Below, one piece after another: positions 53,200-64,000 of a stretch of 64,000 nucleotides of DNA. The notes beneath the pieces are model-generated. The model searched no databases. It had not been told where the DNA came from and saw only the letters and a list, made by a program, of their open reading frames with translations. The DNA is from Physcomitrium patens (taxonomy: Eukaryota; Streptophyta; Bryopsida; Funariales; Funariaceae): assembly GCF_000002425.4 (NCBI RefSeq), contig NC_037255.1, positions 12,195,329 to 12,259,328 of the forward strand. Direction: 5' to 3'. Numbering within the stretch: the stretch's first letter is position 1; every line of letters begins with the position of its first letter. Both the position numbers and the translations under genes were made by a program.

Positions 53200-55501
53200 T
53201 TTAGATACGAGGGGGTGTCGAAAATATGTTGTTGATCATATACAAGATTGTGAAAAGATTTTAACCCGGCTTGGAGAAGTTCATCTTACATTATTGGGTA
53301 TGAAGTCCGTATTTGGAATACGAGAGGTTGTGATTTTTGGACATTTATGTGGATCTTACGGAAGAAAACGAGATCCGACTAAAGTTGATGCAATTGGAAG
53401 AATGAAAGAGGATTGTGATTCTTTAACAGAGGTTCGTTGGTTTTTAGGTGTATGTGTATTTTATCAAATCTGGATCCCTCATTATACTCACATAGCGGAT
53501 CTATTATATGAACTGTTACGCAAGGGTTACCGATTTAAATGGGAAGAAAGGCATATTCAGGCAATGCAAAGATTGAAGAAATTATTGATGTCACCTCCAA
53601 TAATGAGGAAGGTTGATTATAAGTGCAATAGACCAGTGATTCTTATTGTGGACGTTGGTCCAATTACCATTGGATGGGCTGTGGGACAAGATGATTCTAG
53701 TGGGAATAGATTTGCAGTTCGATTTGGAGCTAAAGTTTTAAGTATTCGTCAACGTGCATATTCGTAAGTCAAAAGAGAACTTTGGGGAGTTGTTTCGGCT
53801 ATGAAAGCTGAAAAGAACTATTTGATTGGGGTAGTAGTAGTAATTGAAATAGATTGCTTGCCATTGCTTGGAATGATTATTAACTGTTCAATGCCAGATA
53901 TTGCAATGTTGAGATGGATTGCTTATATTAAGTCATTAAATCCGGAATTTAAGCATGTTACTGGGAAGGACAATTTACTAGCAGACATGCTATCTTGAGC
54001 AAGATACGAGAGGGAAGACGAAATGGTTAAAGACATTGATGACGTCGAATTGAAATTCTATTCAATATCAAATCTCAACAGGGAAGACAAGCTATTTTTT
54101 GAAGAATCTTATGAAGGAGAATTATTGGATATTAGTCATTATTTGAATACCTTGACTAAGCAGGAGAATTGGTCTACAGAAAAATTCAAACAAATAAGAA
54201 AAAAAGCATATGGATTTTTGCTTTGAGATGGATTATTATGGAAGAGACCGAAGAAAGGAATTGGGATGCCACAACGAGTGATAGGCAAAAAGGAAGAAAA
54301 ACTAAAATTATTAAAGGAGTTTCATGATAGTTTATGGGCAGGGCATAGAGAAATCTAGGCTACTTTTGCTAAACTCAAGGAACGATATTGGTGGAAAAAT
54401 ATGTATCGAGATGTCCTCTCATTTGTAGAGTCATGTGAAATCTGTCAATCGTATTCTAATATCCGACATCGAGATGGTCTTCATCCTACGTATCCTCTGG
54501 CTGTTCATTTTAAATGGGTTGTTGATTTGGTTATTATGCCGGTTGGGTTATGGCAGATGAGATATTTGGTTTTAGCTCGTAAAGATTTATCAAATCAAGT
54601 AGAAGAAAGAGCATTGAGGACAAAATCTACAGAGGAGATTTGTAGGTTTTTGCTTGAAGATGTCACTTGCCGCTACGGATGCATAGGAAAAATCACTACA
54701 GATCATGGAGAATTAAATGCACAAGAAGTTCATAAGTTCTTTGAAAGATGTGGAGTTAAACTATCACTGACTACTGCTTATAATCTGGAAGGGAATGCAA
54801 AAAGCGAACGCGGTCACCCACCAATTGTGAAAGCATTAGTTAAAGCTTGTAATGGGAAAGTTAAAGAGTGGCCATGGCTTTTGTCATTTGCATTATGGGC
54901 TGATCGAACAACACATAGTTCGGTGACAAGATATATGCCAGTAGAACTTATGACAGGTCAAAAACCAATTATGCCGATTGAAGAAAAGGTACTTACTTGG
55001 AGTATGCTACCATGGGAAGATGGATTGACAAAAGAAGAACTTCCAGCTATTAGGATTTGACAATTGGAGCAAAGAACGGAAGATGTGCAGATAGCATTGG
55101 AAAGATTAAAAAGAGCAAGGTTAGAAAACAATGCGCAATTCGATAAGCAACATCGGTAGAGACCAAAAGCAATCGAGAAAGGTAACTGGGTACTTGTTTA
55201 TGACAATAGTCTAAATAATCAACATAGTACTTTGCGATAATTTTCAAAACGTTAGTTTGGACCTTATGTAGTAACAACTGTTCATGATAATATGACTTAC
55301 TCATTACGTGAGTTAGATGGTACAAAATTGAAAATACCAATTGCAGGGAAGCGAGTAAAAATATTTAAACAAAGACACACGGAGATGAATATGGAAGACC
55401 TTAATGAAGGTATAGAGATTCCGCAGCAAGAAGATGAAAGTGATTTTGATAATGAAGGTGATGAAGACAAACTGGACAAGGACGTAGAGGATATATTCTA
55501 A
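53200..55501 (+). pseudogene. Family B pol pseudogene (RT end, RNase H, integrase)
   Basis: It begins in the RT thumb (VDHIQDCEKILTRLGEV, where a YVDD-like motif would be just upstream) and shows the KVDAIGRMK connection and RNase H (DVGPITIGWAVGQDD). Integrase at about 54300-55060 has HHCC residues (FHDSLWAGH, SCEIC) and D (VVDLVIMP), D (TTDHGE), E (NAKSERGH). Stops interrupt it. The RT fingers and palm are absent between 52666 and 53200. Similar pol sequences are, from memory, common in moss genomes. Confidence 0.85.
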
Positions 55502-55563
55502 ATCAAACAGCAATTGGGTAAATTTGTGCATGTCGGAGGATGCAGAGGTTTAGAGGAGGTGGA

Positions 55564-56837
55564 TGTCGTGTTGTAACATGAGTATACCGTGAAAATATAA
55601 AAAAATGGGACTTTTATTAATATTTAGTTACCTCGAATATTGGGGGCAACGACCAATTCCAGTGCACATACTGGAAGGCCAGGGTCAGTCATCCCGTTAC
55701 AGTCAGCCGAGGCATACTGAAATGCTCCGTTCGATTCCAATAACGGGAGTCAGCAAAAAAGAGAAAGGGTCAAATCAATGACAGGTGAGCTTGGTTCGAA
55801 GAGCCAATTGGACCCAATTTCAAGACATCCAATCCGGGTCCTCTTACCCAATAAGAGACGTGAATTGGTCGGGCAACCCAATGCAGTCTAATTACGGGAT
55901 AATCTAGGTCTTGCTACCGGCCTCAGCCAATTTGATGCAAAGGACCAATTTGATCAAATTACGAGAACATCTGAGTCTTACTTCTGGACTCTTATCCAAT
56001 ATGAGACCTGAATTGGTCGGGCGACTCAATGTGGTCCTGATTACGGGGCTCCGATTCCGTTTCAGGTTGTTCCGTCCTTTGTGCCATTCCGGGAACATCC
56101 TTTCGGTAAAAGGATTTCTTAAAGGTAAAACGGAGGAGAAAGCTCTGACGATGAGAGCCAGTTTCAGATCTAAGTTCTGACAACGGGAGCCAATTTTGGA
56201 TGCAAGAGGGAAGATTGAAGAAATTCAGAATTAAGGTTAAGAAATGAGGGAGGGGAGAGAAGTTTTTTTGGAGAGTTTTTTTTTTGAGAATGATCAGAGA
56301 GCTAGCTTCATGCTTCAGAGTAGGAAAAAAAGACAAAGATTGGGGTTTTTTTTCTTCATAGGAGTTTGAGAAGACTGAGGCAATCGTTGCTGAAATCACT
56401 GTTGTAATGGTAAATCGAGATTTTTAATGAAGTGGGTTTGATTGCTCTTGATTGTTCTGTGAAATCGAGTTACGTCTGTGATTGAAGAATTAAAAGGGTG
56501 TCTATAGGATTGAGTATGCAGAGTGAATGAAATTTATTGGGTTAATCTAACAAGACAGTCAATGGATACAAGATCGTGGATATAAAGCGGTATCGGAGAT
56601 TAGCAGATTGGATTGTTCGGGGTTCTTTGTAACATCTAGAGACCTATCGGCTGGGACAAAAAGGACTTTGGCGAGCAGTCGAAGGGCATCCGTATAGATT
56701 TATGGTGTATTCTTGCAGTCATTTATATTCCAACAGTGAAAAACTGATAGACTGCTTGACTATTAGCGAATCTCCATACTACCTTCTAGAGCCAGACGTC
56801 CGGCGAATTCCCGAGCAGAAAAGTACATAATAGGACA
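55564..56837 (+). repeat. 3' LTR of family B
   Basis: It has TGTC...GACA ends and is preceded by a purine-rich tract. It is followed at 56838 by ACGTTGTATTTG, which is family A sequence. Confidence 0.88.
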
Positions 56838-57889
56838 ACGTTGTATTTGAAATGTCCATACCTTGTTTGAAACATAGTCTTCTATTCATCTCTTTCTTTG
56901 ATGCATACCAGATTGTATGCTCCATGTACATCTATTTTTATATAGATCTTAGCTTGATTCAACTAATAAAGAAGTCCAAATATCAAAGGTAGCTGGTACC
57001 TATTTTTGATAGTGATTTTGTTCAGTCCTCGATAATCAACACACATCTGCAATGATCTATCTTTTTTCTTCATAAATAAAATTAGAGCTCCTTCTGGAGA
57101 TTTGAAATGGCGTATGAAGTTTTTGGCCAAATTCTCTTCAATATACTCCTTCAGTTTAGCTTACTCATTTTGAGATAAATTGTAGATTGGTCCAAATGGC
57201 AGTTGTGCTCCTTCTTGAAGGTCAATTGAGCAGTCATACGAATGATGTTCTGAAAGAATATCTGCATTCTTTTTCTCAAATATATCTTAAAAAACTTCAA
57301 ATTGGCTTGGAATGCTACTTGAAGTCTTTCCACCAATAGAAATAGGTGTGACATAAATGACACAAGGTGATCCTTCTTTTGCAGCATGCAAGAAAGTACT
57401 TGTACCTACAAATATAGGTTTAATTATACTAGACTTATGACTTTTTACTTGATTAATTACACTCTTAGTTATACTTTCAGAAAAATTAAGACTACAAGAA
57501 GTCCAATCTATTTTAGGATTATATTTTTCTAGCCATGATAAACCTAAAATAATTAGATTAGAAGAAGATCTAATGATATTAAATATTATAAAGCTACTAT
57601 AATCATTAGTTGCTATTTCTATAGGAAGAATTTCATGAGTAATATCTCTTAAAGACAACAGACGACCATCTATGACTTTTACATGAACATGTTTAGTTTT
57701 CTTTACTAAAAATATGCTATGTCTTTTAGCAAATTTTTCATCTAAGAAACATGCTGAGGCTCCTAAATCTAGCAAAGGAGATACTTTGAGATATTTAGGT
57801 TCTAGAATAACATTTATTGTAAAACATGGAGAAGATTCTAAGGAGAGGATAAGACCTTCACTAGGCGTTGTACAAGGTTCCAACCGCAC
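56838..57889 (-). pseudogene. Family A protease and RT start, minus copy
   Basis: It matches plus-copy positions about 32015-33065, including LLDLGASACFLDE. It is separated from the rest of pol by family B. Confidence 0.85.
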
Positions 57890-57894
57890 GGTCC

Positions 57895-58902
57895 CTATTG
57901 TAGTTGGACAAATTCTTTTTCCGACATACTATCCTCTTTGATCGCCGTACTCCTCATTTTATGGTTGCATCGCTTCGTTGGACAATGTTGAGTGTTGAGC
58001 TTAGGTTCTCCATAATATAAGTACAATCCTTCTTGACGATGATGATTCTTTTCTTGCTCAATAAAAGGTTTGAAACATATTGCATGAATTTGCATATCCT
58101 CTACTTCCGAATGTATGTGTTGAAGAGGTGTTGGTGTTGCCATTGAATTATAGTAACGTTGAAGTCCACTTATATGATTCTCATATCGAAATTCAAAAAG
58201 GCGATTGTCGCACTTCACAGCAAAGTCAATTGCTTGACTCAATGTTTGAGGATCAAGTAAGTTGAGCATTAATTTTTTTACCTCATATTGTAATCTGTAG
58301 GGAAATTGGCTAATAAGTACAACATCATCTTACTTGATATTAGTTGCAGGTTGTCAAAATTGTAAAGCATACAACATCACTGATGGATGGCCTTGTTGTA
58401 AAATATGAATCTTATTGGTTGCAATACGAATTGCATCATGTTCTCCATACATGGATCTAAACTCTATTAGAAAAGCCTCTAGATTATCTAATATTGGATC
58501 TTATCGTTCAAGAAAAGATGAAAACCATGATAATACTGAACCTAAAAGAAGCGTACTAATGAATATAACTTACAATCTTAGATTTGGATAGCTTTGGGAT
58601 TGAAGTTCAATCACAAGTTGCACTTGATTGATAAATCCTCAAAACTTGGATCTTGTGCCATCAAACTTCTCGGGTAGGGCAATGCTTGGTTCTCTAACAC
58701 TAGAAGGATGTTCCACGATAGGAGAAGGGACATGATTTGGTGCGGATGTTGAAGCAGCTCCAATCATTTCTATATCTTCACTTCTTGTCAATCTTATTGC
58801 TCCTTGTAGTGGTAAATTGAATTGATGCATCGTAAGAATTAACTCCCTTAATTGCTCTTGCATTTGTACCATTGCACTCTTCATTTCAGCAAGTTTTCTC
58901 AT
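57895..58902 (-). pseudogene. Family A gag pseudogene, minus copy
   Basis: The frame 57895-58269 is the same as the plus-copy one. The first 260 bp (58639-58902) differ clearly more from the plus copy than the rest does. Confidence 0.85.
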
Positions 58903-59113
58903 GATAACACTTAGAAAAGAAAATATGTCTAATATCGCTCAAGACAAACAAAAGAGAGGAATTTAGAATAAAGAAAATACTAAAAACAATATCAATTTAA
59001 AAGAGGGTAATCTACAACTTCTAATATACTTAAGTCTTATCAAGAGAAAGATATAATCTATCTTAATCAAGATTAGAAAAAGCTCTAATATTGTAAGTGT
59101 ACTCTTATTTATC

Positions 59114-59665
59114 TATCAAGAATAAGAACTTGATAAAAATAAATAAACAAGTGAGACTTTTCTCAAAGAAAGATGATAAAATAGAAATAAATTAATATGT
59201 ATATTAAAAAATAAATTGAAATGGCTATTGCTAAAAGACAAGAAAACTAAAGACTCTTGAAACTAGACTGGAAGCAAAAAAAGAGTTGACAAGAGTGAAG
59301 AAGGCTTCATTCTTCTCTCTGTATATACTATCTAACTAAGGTCGACGTGGCGTTGTTCTATAAGACCATTAAAAAACATGTTGACTTTGAGCAATACGTA
59401 TCTTAACTTGCAAGGTAAGTTTTCTATGTGTGGGCCACATAGTTAGCTTGTTTTACAAGCTACTAACATGTGATGCAAGTGATTAACTTGTTGACCAAGT
59501 TTCAAACCTACCAATGAAGTATAAACACATGTAAAGTCAAAGTAGTGTCTATGAAGCTTCTAGGAAGCTTTTCTAGAAGATATTATGAAATTAATCTATT
59601 TTTACCTACTTCTACCTATTCATATCACCTAAATAATAATTCATAGTAAATATATGTCTGTGACA
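59114..59665 (-). repeat. 5' LTR of family A minus copy
   Basis: It begins TGTCACAGACATA on minus and ends TTGATA (GACA mutated). The second half is nearly identical to the plus-copy 5' LTR, and the first half is much more diverged. Confidence 0.85.
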
Positions 59666-60279
59666 AAAAGATTTGATAGCAAGATATAATTGGTTTTACT
59701 TTGATATTTTAGTTAACTTCTATTTATTTAAATTTGATACTATATAATTTTTATAGTAACCTTTAAAGGTAAATTATTTAATTTATTTTATTTAATATAT
59801 TTAAGTTATGTTTTTAATATTATTAACATATGTTATTGTATTGTAATACATCTATTTTATAAAAGTAGAGAAAAATATTATATTTTGAAAGATCTTATTT
59901 TAAAATATAGTAGCAATCTGCATTAAAATTATAGATGATATTTAAAGAGATATTAAAAATATTAAGAACCAATGTTGTCTTTTTAGTAAAAATAAATACT
60001 TCTACATTTTTTGTAGGACCATAAACAAGAAAAAATAAGATAGATTAGAAAAAATAATAATTTTAGACATCTTTATGTAAAATTAAAGAATAGCAATCAA
60101 TAAAAATTACTTAGATACATCTTAGATTGATATCCATAGAGTATAACAAATATCTAATAAGAAAATTTTTAGAATATTTTATCATGTTTTAAAAATTTCA
60201 AAAGATTCTTAAAAATTTATAATAGAAGTTTCTCAAATATTCTTAAAATATTTTAATATATTTTAGAAATTTCTAAGAA
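59666..60279. other. AT-rich DNA right of the retrotransposon nest
   Basis: No gene or element was recognised. It may include the diverged 5' part of the solo LTR that follows. Confidence 0.4.
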
Positions 60280-60597
60280 AATTAAAGAAGTTGTACAAGA
60301 AGTTTCTTAGAATTGCTTCATCTTCAAGCAATATGATTACTTCTTAAGAAGCTTCTTAAGGTTGCTTCATCTTCAAGCAATACGGAAACTTCTTAAGAAG
60401 CTTTGTAATACCTAACATATATTAGAGTTGAGGTTGAGAGAATCTTAAGTCTTGACAACATATCTCTTCAAGCTTTAGTTCATGTTTATTAGTGTTGATA
60501 TTATAATCATCTGGCTTAATGAAGTTCTTGTTAGTTTTTTTGTTAAACTCTTTTGTTCAATTTCTTATTTGATTTCTTGTATAGTATATCCATGACA
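60280..60597 (+). repeat. Solo LTR of family C type
   Basis: It shares the AAGTCTTGACAACATATCTC segment and the CCATGACA end with family C LTRs, though diverged. No gag or primer site follows. Inside, a 42-bp unit (TTGCTTCATCTTCAAGCAAT...) is repeated at 60313-60354 and 60362-60403. The start is approximate. Confidence 0.65.
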
Positions 60598-61950
60598 TAA
60601 AGGCCAATTATGAATCAAGGTTTCTTTTATGAGCTTTGAGTAAACACTTCTTTTTATGTACTTATATTTGACTATTTTTTTTCTATTCTTGTAAATTTTG
60701 AAACAAAATCAAGAATTCAATAGCAAGACATTTAAGCTAGAATTTTTATTTTGAGATTGGAGAAGAAGCAAAGTCAACATCTAAGCTAATTATGAATATT
60801 TTTATCCAAATTATTAATTAAATCTTCTTTAAACTTTGTGAATTTTTTTAAAATTAAAAAAATATTTTTCATATTTTTTAAATAAAAATCAATAGTAAAC
60901 ATAATAATCATTGAGGTTTGAAATTTTTTATAATATTTACTTAAGGTTTAAATCAAATTTTTAAAGATTTATTTAAAGATTGATTAGGATTTTAAAGATT
61001 TTTTAGAATTCCATTAGAATTCAATTAGGATTTGATTAAAATTCAATTAGATTTTATTTTTGATTTATTTGTGATTTCTTTAGAAAAAAATTAGGATTAT
61101 TTTGAAGTTTTAGAGTTTTTAAAATAATTTAAAATAATTTTTTTTAATTTATTAATTTATTAATTTTTTTTAAATTTTTTTTTATTGCTTTAAGTTTTAA
61201 GTTTTTTTTATTGCTTTAAAATTTTATTTTAAGATTATTTAAAGTTTTTTTGAAGCTTAATATAGTATTATAAGAATTTTTAAATTATTTAAGATTGCTA
61301 AGGTCTTTCTAAACACCTAATATATTATATTTTTAGGTTGTAAATTTAACTTTAAGATAAAACTATATCCTTATGTAAGCAAATGCCCAATGTATTTCTA
61401 TAATAATTTTTCGACAACACAATAATATAATTTTCAATATGTATCTTTCTGTCTATAAACTTGTCACAACAAAAAATGAAAAGTTTTATTTTGCGCACAC
61501 AAACAAATCATATGGTTCTATTGCACTCCCTCCCTCCTCTATCTAGCCATATATATGTATGTATATAATTTAATATTACATCTATAAAAATATTGATGTA
61601 CTTAAGTTATTTAATATTTTATCTTCAAATAAATGCTTATTGATTATATTCAATTAAAATATAATCAATATAATTTGTAAAATCTAAACTTTATAAATTA
61701 AAAAAATATAGTGATCTTAAAAAAAAAATTGCTCAAAATTGATCAATAGGTGGAATTTTTTTCAATTGATATGAATCAAAGAATAAGAAATTTCAGATTT
61801 TCCAGGTTTTGTTCAGAAAAAAAATAAACAAATAATTAATATTTGTAATGTGTTTTATAATGTTTCAATTTATAATTTTAATTTTGATTGATGTAGATTC
61901 AATAAATTTTAGACATTATTCAATTTTTACAAGCTTACAATAATGTTTAA

Positions 61951-61951
<1 letters not shown>

Positions 61952-61990
<39 letters not shown>
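61952..61990. repeat. (TA)n microsatellite
   Basis: An uninterrupted TA dinucleotide run is read directly from the sequence. Confidence 0.9.
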
Positions 61991-61995
<5 letters not shown>

Positions 61996-62565
61996 TGATT
62001 GTGGTATATAACTTAAAAAATTAAATAGATGAAGTTCACAAATTATTCTATTAATTAATAATTATTTTTTGGTTCAATTACAACAGAATCACACTAGTTG
62101 GTAAAGAAATTCTGAATAATAGAAAATATAAGTTCAAAAATAAAATTGAGATAATGACATTTTATTCATGAATAAATTGAATGAAAAGCTATGTTTAATT
62201 GTATGTGTGTATTCTTATGACTATTTTTTTTTAATAAAGTGAGAGAAGTATCTTTATATGCAAGAAAATTTTATTTATATTAGATATGCAAAAAAATTAT
62301 CTTTAAACATGGTTGAGTTTTTTTAAGAAAATATCATGTAGTTTGTTTTTCCTCTCTATTATCTACTTGTGGTCCTTCTAGTCTAATAACATAAATATTC
62401 TATTATTGACTACTATATGATTGTATTTATTTATTAATTTGAGTTGATCATCTATCCATATTTTTGTATATTAGAATTGATTCTTATCTTTAGGTATTAT
62501 GGATGGTACATAATAATTTGTATGAATATAAAATATATTGTTGTTATTCAATAATAAAATATAAA

Positions 62566-62568
<3 letters not shown>

Positions 62569-62599
<31 letters not shown>
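62569..62599. repeat. (TA)n microsatellite
   Basis: An uninterrupted TA dinucleotide run is read directly from the sequence. Confidence 0.9.
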
Positions 62600-62602
<3 letters not shown>

Positions 62603-63233
62603 TTATATATCATTGTTGCAAGTAGAGATAGTCATTCATAGATATTAAGAGTGTAATATAGCTCAAAGTATTTGAGATTGGAGTATAACCATTCTTTACT
62701 ATTATAGCAAAGAAAGTCTAAGGAACATATTCAAATATGCTCTTAATATTCAACAAACAATATTATAAAAAAACTCTTCTTTCATCCAAAGACATAGAGA
62801 TTGTTTAATCTTTTATTATAGGTATTGAGAATGTTTTAAAAAAAGAGAGACAATAGTAGCTAGAAGTAATATGCACACATATGTAAAAACACACACAAGA
62901 AGTGAGTTTATTGATAGGATTATATCCTTTATACAAAGAGAAGGGAAGAAAATAAATAGTATTTTTCTACTACATTGCAAACATTGTAGCTATAGTAAAT
63001 ATTGTAGAATACAATAAATAGCATGGAGAGCGCTAGCTACATTTAATACTCTTTATACTCCTCTTCACTTTTTATAATATTTATATGCATAGAATTATGA
63101 TCTATACTTTTTTATAATCTTGTAAAATCAACAACTGTTGCCCCATTAAAACCTTATTTAAGAAAATCTTATTATATTTAAAGATAAAATCATAGATGAA
63201 CAAAAAATAGTACAACATTATGTCAAGAGTTCA

Positions 63234-64000
63234 TTAACTATCTTGCTCAAGAAAAACAAGCTGCCACATATCAATACTATAAATAATTTTGTGATGGTTG
63301 CATAAAGGGATAGTTTTGTTGAAGAGATCAGCAAGGTTATTTGCAGATTCAATTTTCTTCATCTTAAGTACTTGATTAGTAATCAAGTCATAGATATAAC
63401 TAAAATACTTTAGATCAATATGCTTTGTCTTGTCCCTTTTAATGCAACCAATTTGCATTTGTGCAATATAAGTGTTGTTATCTTCATACAAAATAGTTGA
63501 AAAATCATCACATGAAAATCCACAAGTTTTTTGAATGAGTTTACGAATTGATTGCAACCAAATAAATTCCTAAGATGCTTCATGTAAAACAATAATTTTT
63601 ACATGGTTGGATGAAGTTGCAGTTATAATTTGTTTCACTAATTTCTATGATATTACAGCTCTATGTCTTAAGAATATATAGCATATTTGAGATTTAGCTG
63701 TTGTAATATCAATTTTATATCATGTATTAGAATATCCAATCAACTTTAGATCTATAGATTATGTGTAGTATAATCCCAAATCTTTAGTACCTTTTAAATA
63801 ACATAGTAAATATTTGACGCCATTCCAATATCATAGTATTGGATATGCACTGTGTCTTGTAAGAACACTAATTGCAAATGTAATATCTAGTCTGGTAGAT
63901 GTGACTAAATATAAAAGTGCTCCAATCGCTACAAGGTATGGATATTACTCTCTTAATATTTCCTCCTCTTCCTCATATGGATAGTATGGATCATAACCAT
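63234..64000 (-). pseudogene. Ty1/copia pol remnant (end of RT and RNase H)
   Basis: On the minus strand, reading from the window edge, there are VAIGALLYLVTSTRLDITFAIS, a KYLLCYLKGTKDLGL segment, ATSSNHVKIIVLHEAS and then TILYEDNNTYIAQMQ, TKHIDLKYF and NNLADLFNKTIP. These are the conserved end of copia RT and its RNase H. Several stops interrupt it. The element continues beyond 64000. Confidence 0.88.

Larger units (their letters stand above)
50331..56837 (+). mobile_element. Family B Ty3/gypsy element inserted in family A
   Basis: LTRs are 50331-51605 (1275 bp) and 55564-56837 (1274 bp), both TGTC...GACA. They interrupt family A within the RT gene, in the opposite orientation. Flanks ACCT and ACGT may be a mutated 4-bp target duplication. 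A purine-rich tract (about 55550-55563) precedes the 3' LTR. RNase H and integrase are recognisable, but the RT palm is missing. Confidence 0.9.
46731..59665 (-). mobile_element. Family A chromovirus, minus copy, interrupted by family B
   Basis: Both LTRs are present (3' 46731-47332, 5' about 59114-59665). The interior is almost identical to the plus copy and shares its stops, and it is split at 50330/56838 by the family B element. The polypurine tract AAAGGGGAGATAA (47346-47333 on minus) abuts the 3' LTR. The left junction is inside family C and the right flank is unrelated AT-rich DNA, so the two ends do not share a target duplication. Confidence 0.9.
60598..63233. other. Very AT-rich intergenic DNA
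   Basis: No coding signal. It has (TA)n tracts at 61952-61990 and 62569-62599. The part next to 63233 may include the 3' LTR of the copia remnant, since a purine-rich TTTTAATGGGGCAAC is seen on minus near 63150, but its limits were not fixed. Confidence 0.45.

Noticed and set aside
59666..60280. Continuation of the family C element right of the minus family A copy
   Set aside because: The sequence does not match the family C chromodomain or tail. The matching tail is at 29511-30233.

Overview
The window is nuclear DNA from a land plant. It carries three intron-bearing or plant-family genes, all on the minus strand: a SIP1-clade trihelix transcription factor, a STICHEL-like DnaX homologue and CDC5. 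The right half is a nest of dead Ty3/gypsy elements. AT-rich intergenic DNA with many (AT)n tracts, two chromodomain elements that look self-primed (a Tf1/Tcn1-type trait) and a gypsy pol type I associate with mosses all suggest a bryophyte, probably a moss. The species is not determined and this part is inference.

Layout. 1-2284: trihelix gene and its 3' flank. 2285-5711: its 5' flank and the STICHEL-like 3' flank, with no recognised gene. 5712-10330: STICHEL-like gene, modelled as five exons including a 31-nt microexon. 10331-24232: intergenic DNA with microsatellites, a tRNA-like relic, a perfect 29-bp hairpin and a GC-richer island near 19 kb. 24233-28520: CDC5, seven exons, all six introns in phase 0. 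28521-29510: CDC5 upstream DNA. 29511-59665: the retrotransposon nest. 59666-64000: AT-rich DNA with a solo LTR and, at the edge, a Ty1/copia pol remnant.

The nest holds three Ty3/gypsy families. Family A (chromovirus) has one copy on plus (30234-35893) and one on minus (46731-59665). Family C (chromovirus) has a copy split into pieces at 29511-30233 (minus) and 35894-46730 (plus), a full-length copy inside it at 37041-43077 (minus), and a solo LTR near 60.3-60.6 kb. Family B (1.27-kb LTRs, no chromodomain seen) sits at 50331-56837 inside the minus copy of A. The junctions show that one family A insertion into family C now has its two flanks 16 kb apart in opposite orientation. That is what a crossover between the two antiparallel A copies would leave.

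The most notable signals are in the LTRs. Families A and C have a TATA box, then about 30 nt later a short sequence complementary to the bases just after the 5' LTR. This is the arrangement expected for Tf1-like self-priming. Family C LTRs also carry perfect multi-unit heat shock elements upstream of the TATA box in two diverged copies. All pol genes here are broken, so this describes an ancestral design, not current activity.

The three host genes have separate jobs: growth or stress transcription (trihelix), cell morphogenesis by a DnaX-like protein (STICHEL family), and splicing in the Prp19/NTC complex (CDC5). No functional clustering is apparent.
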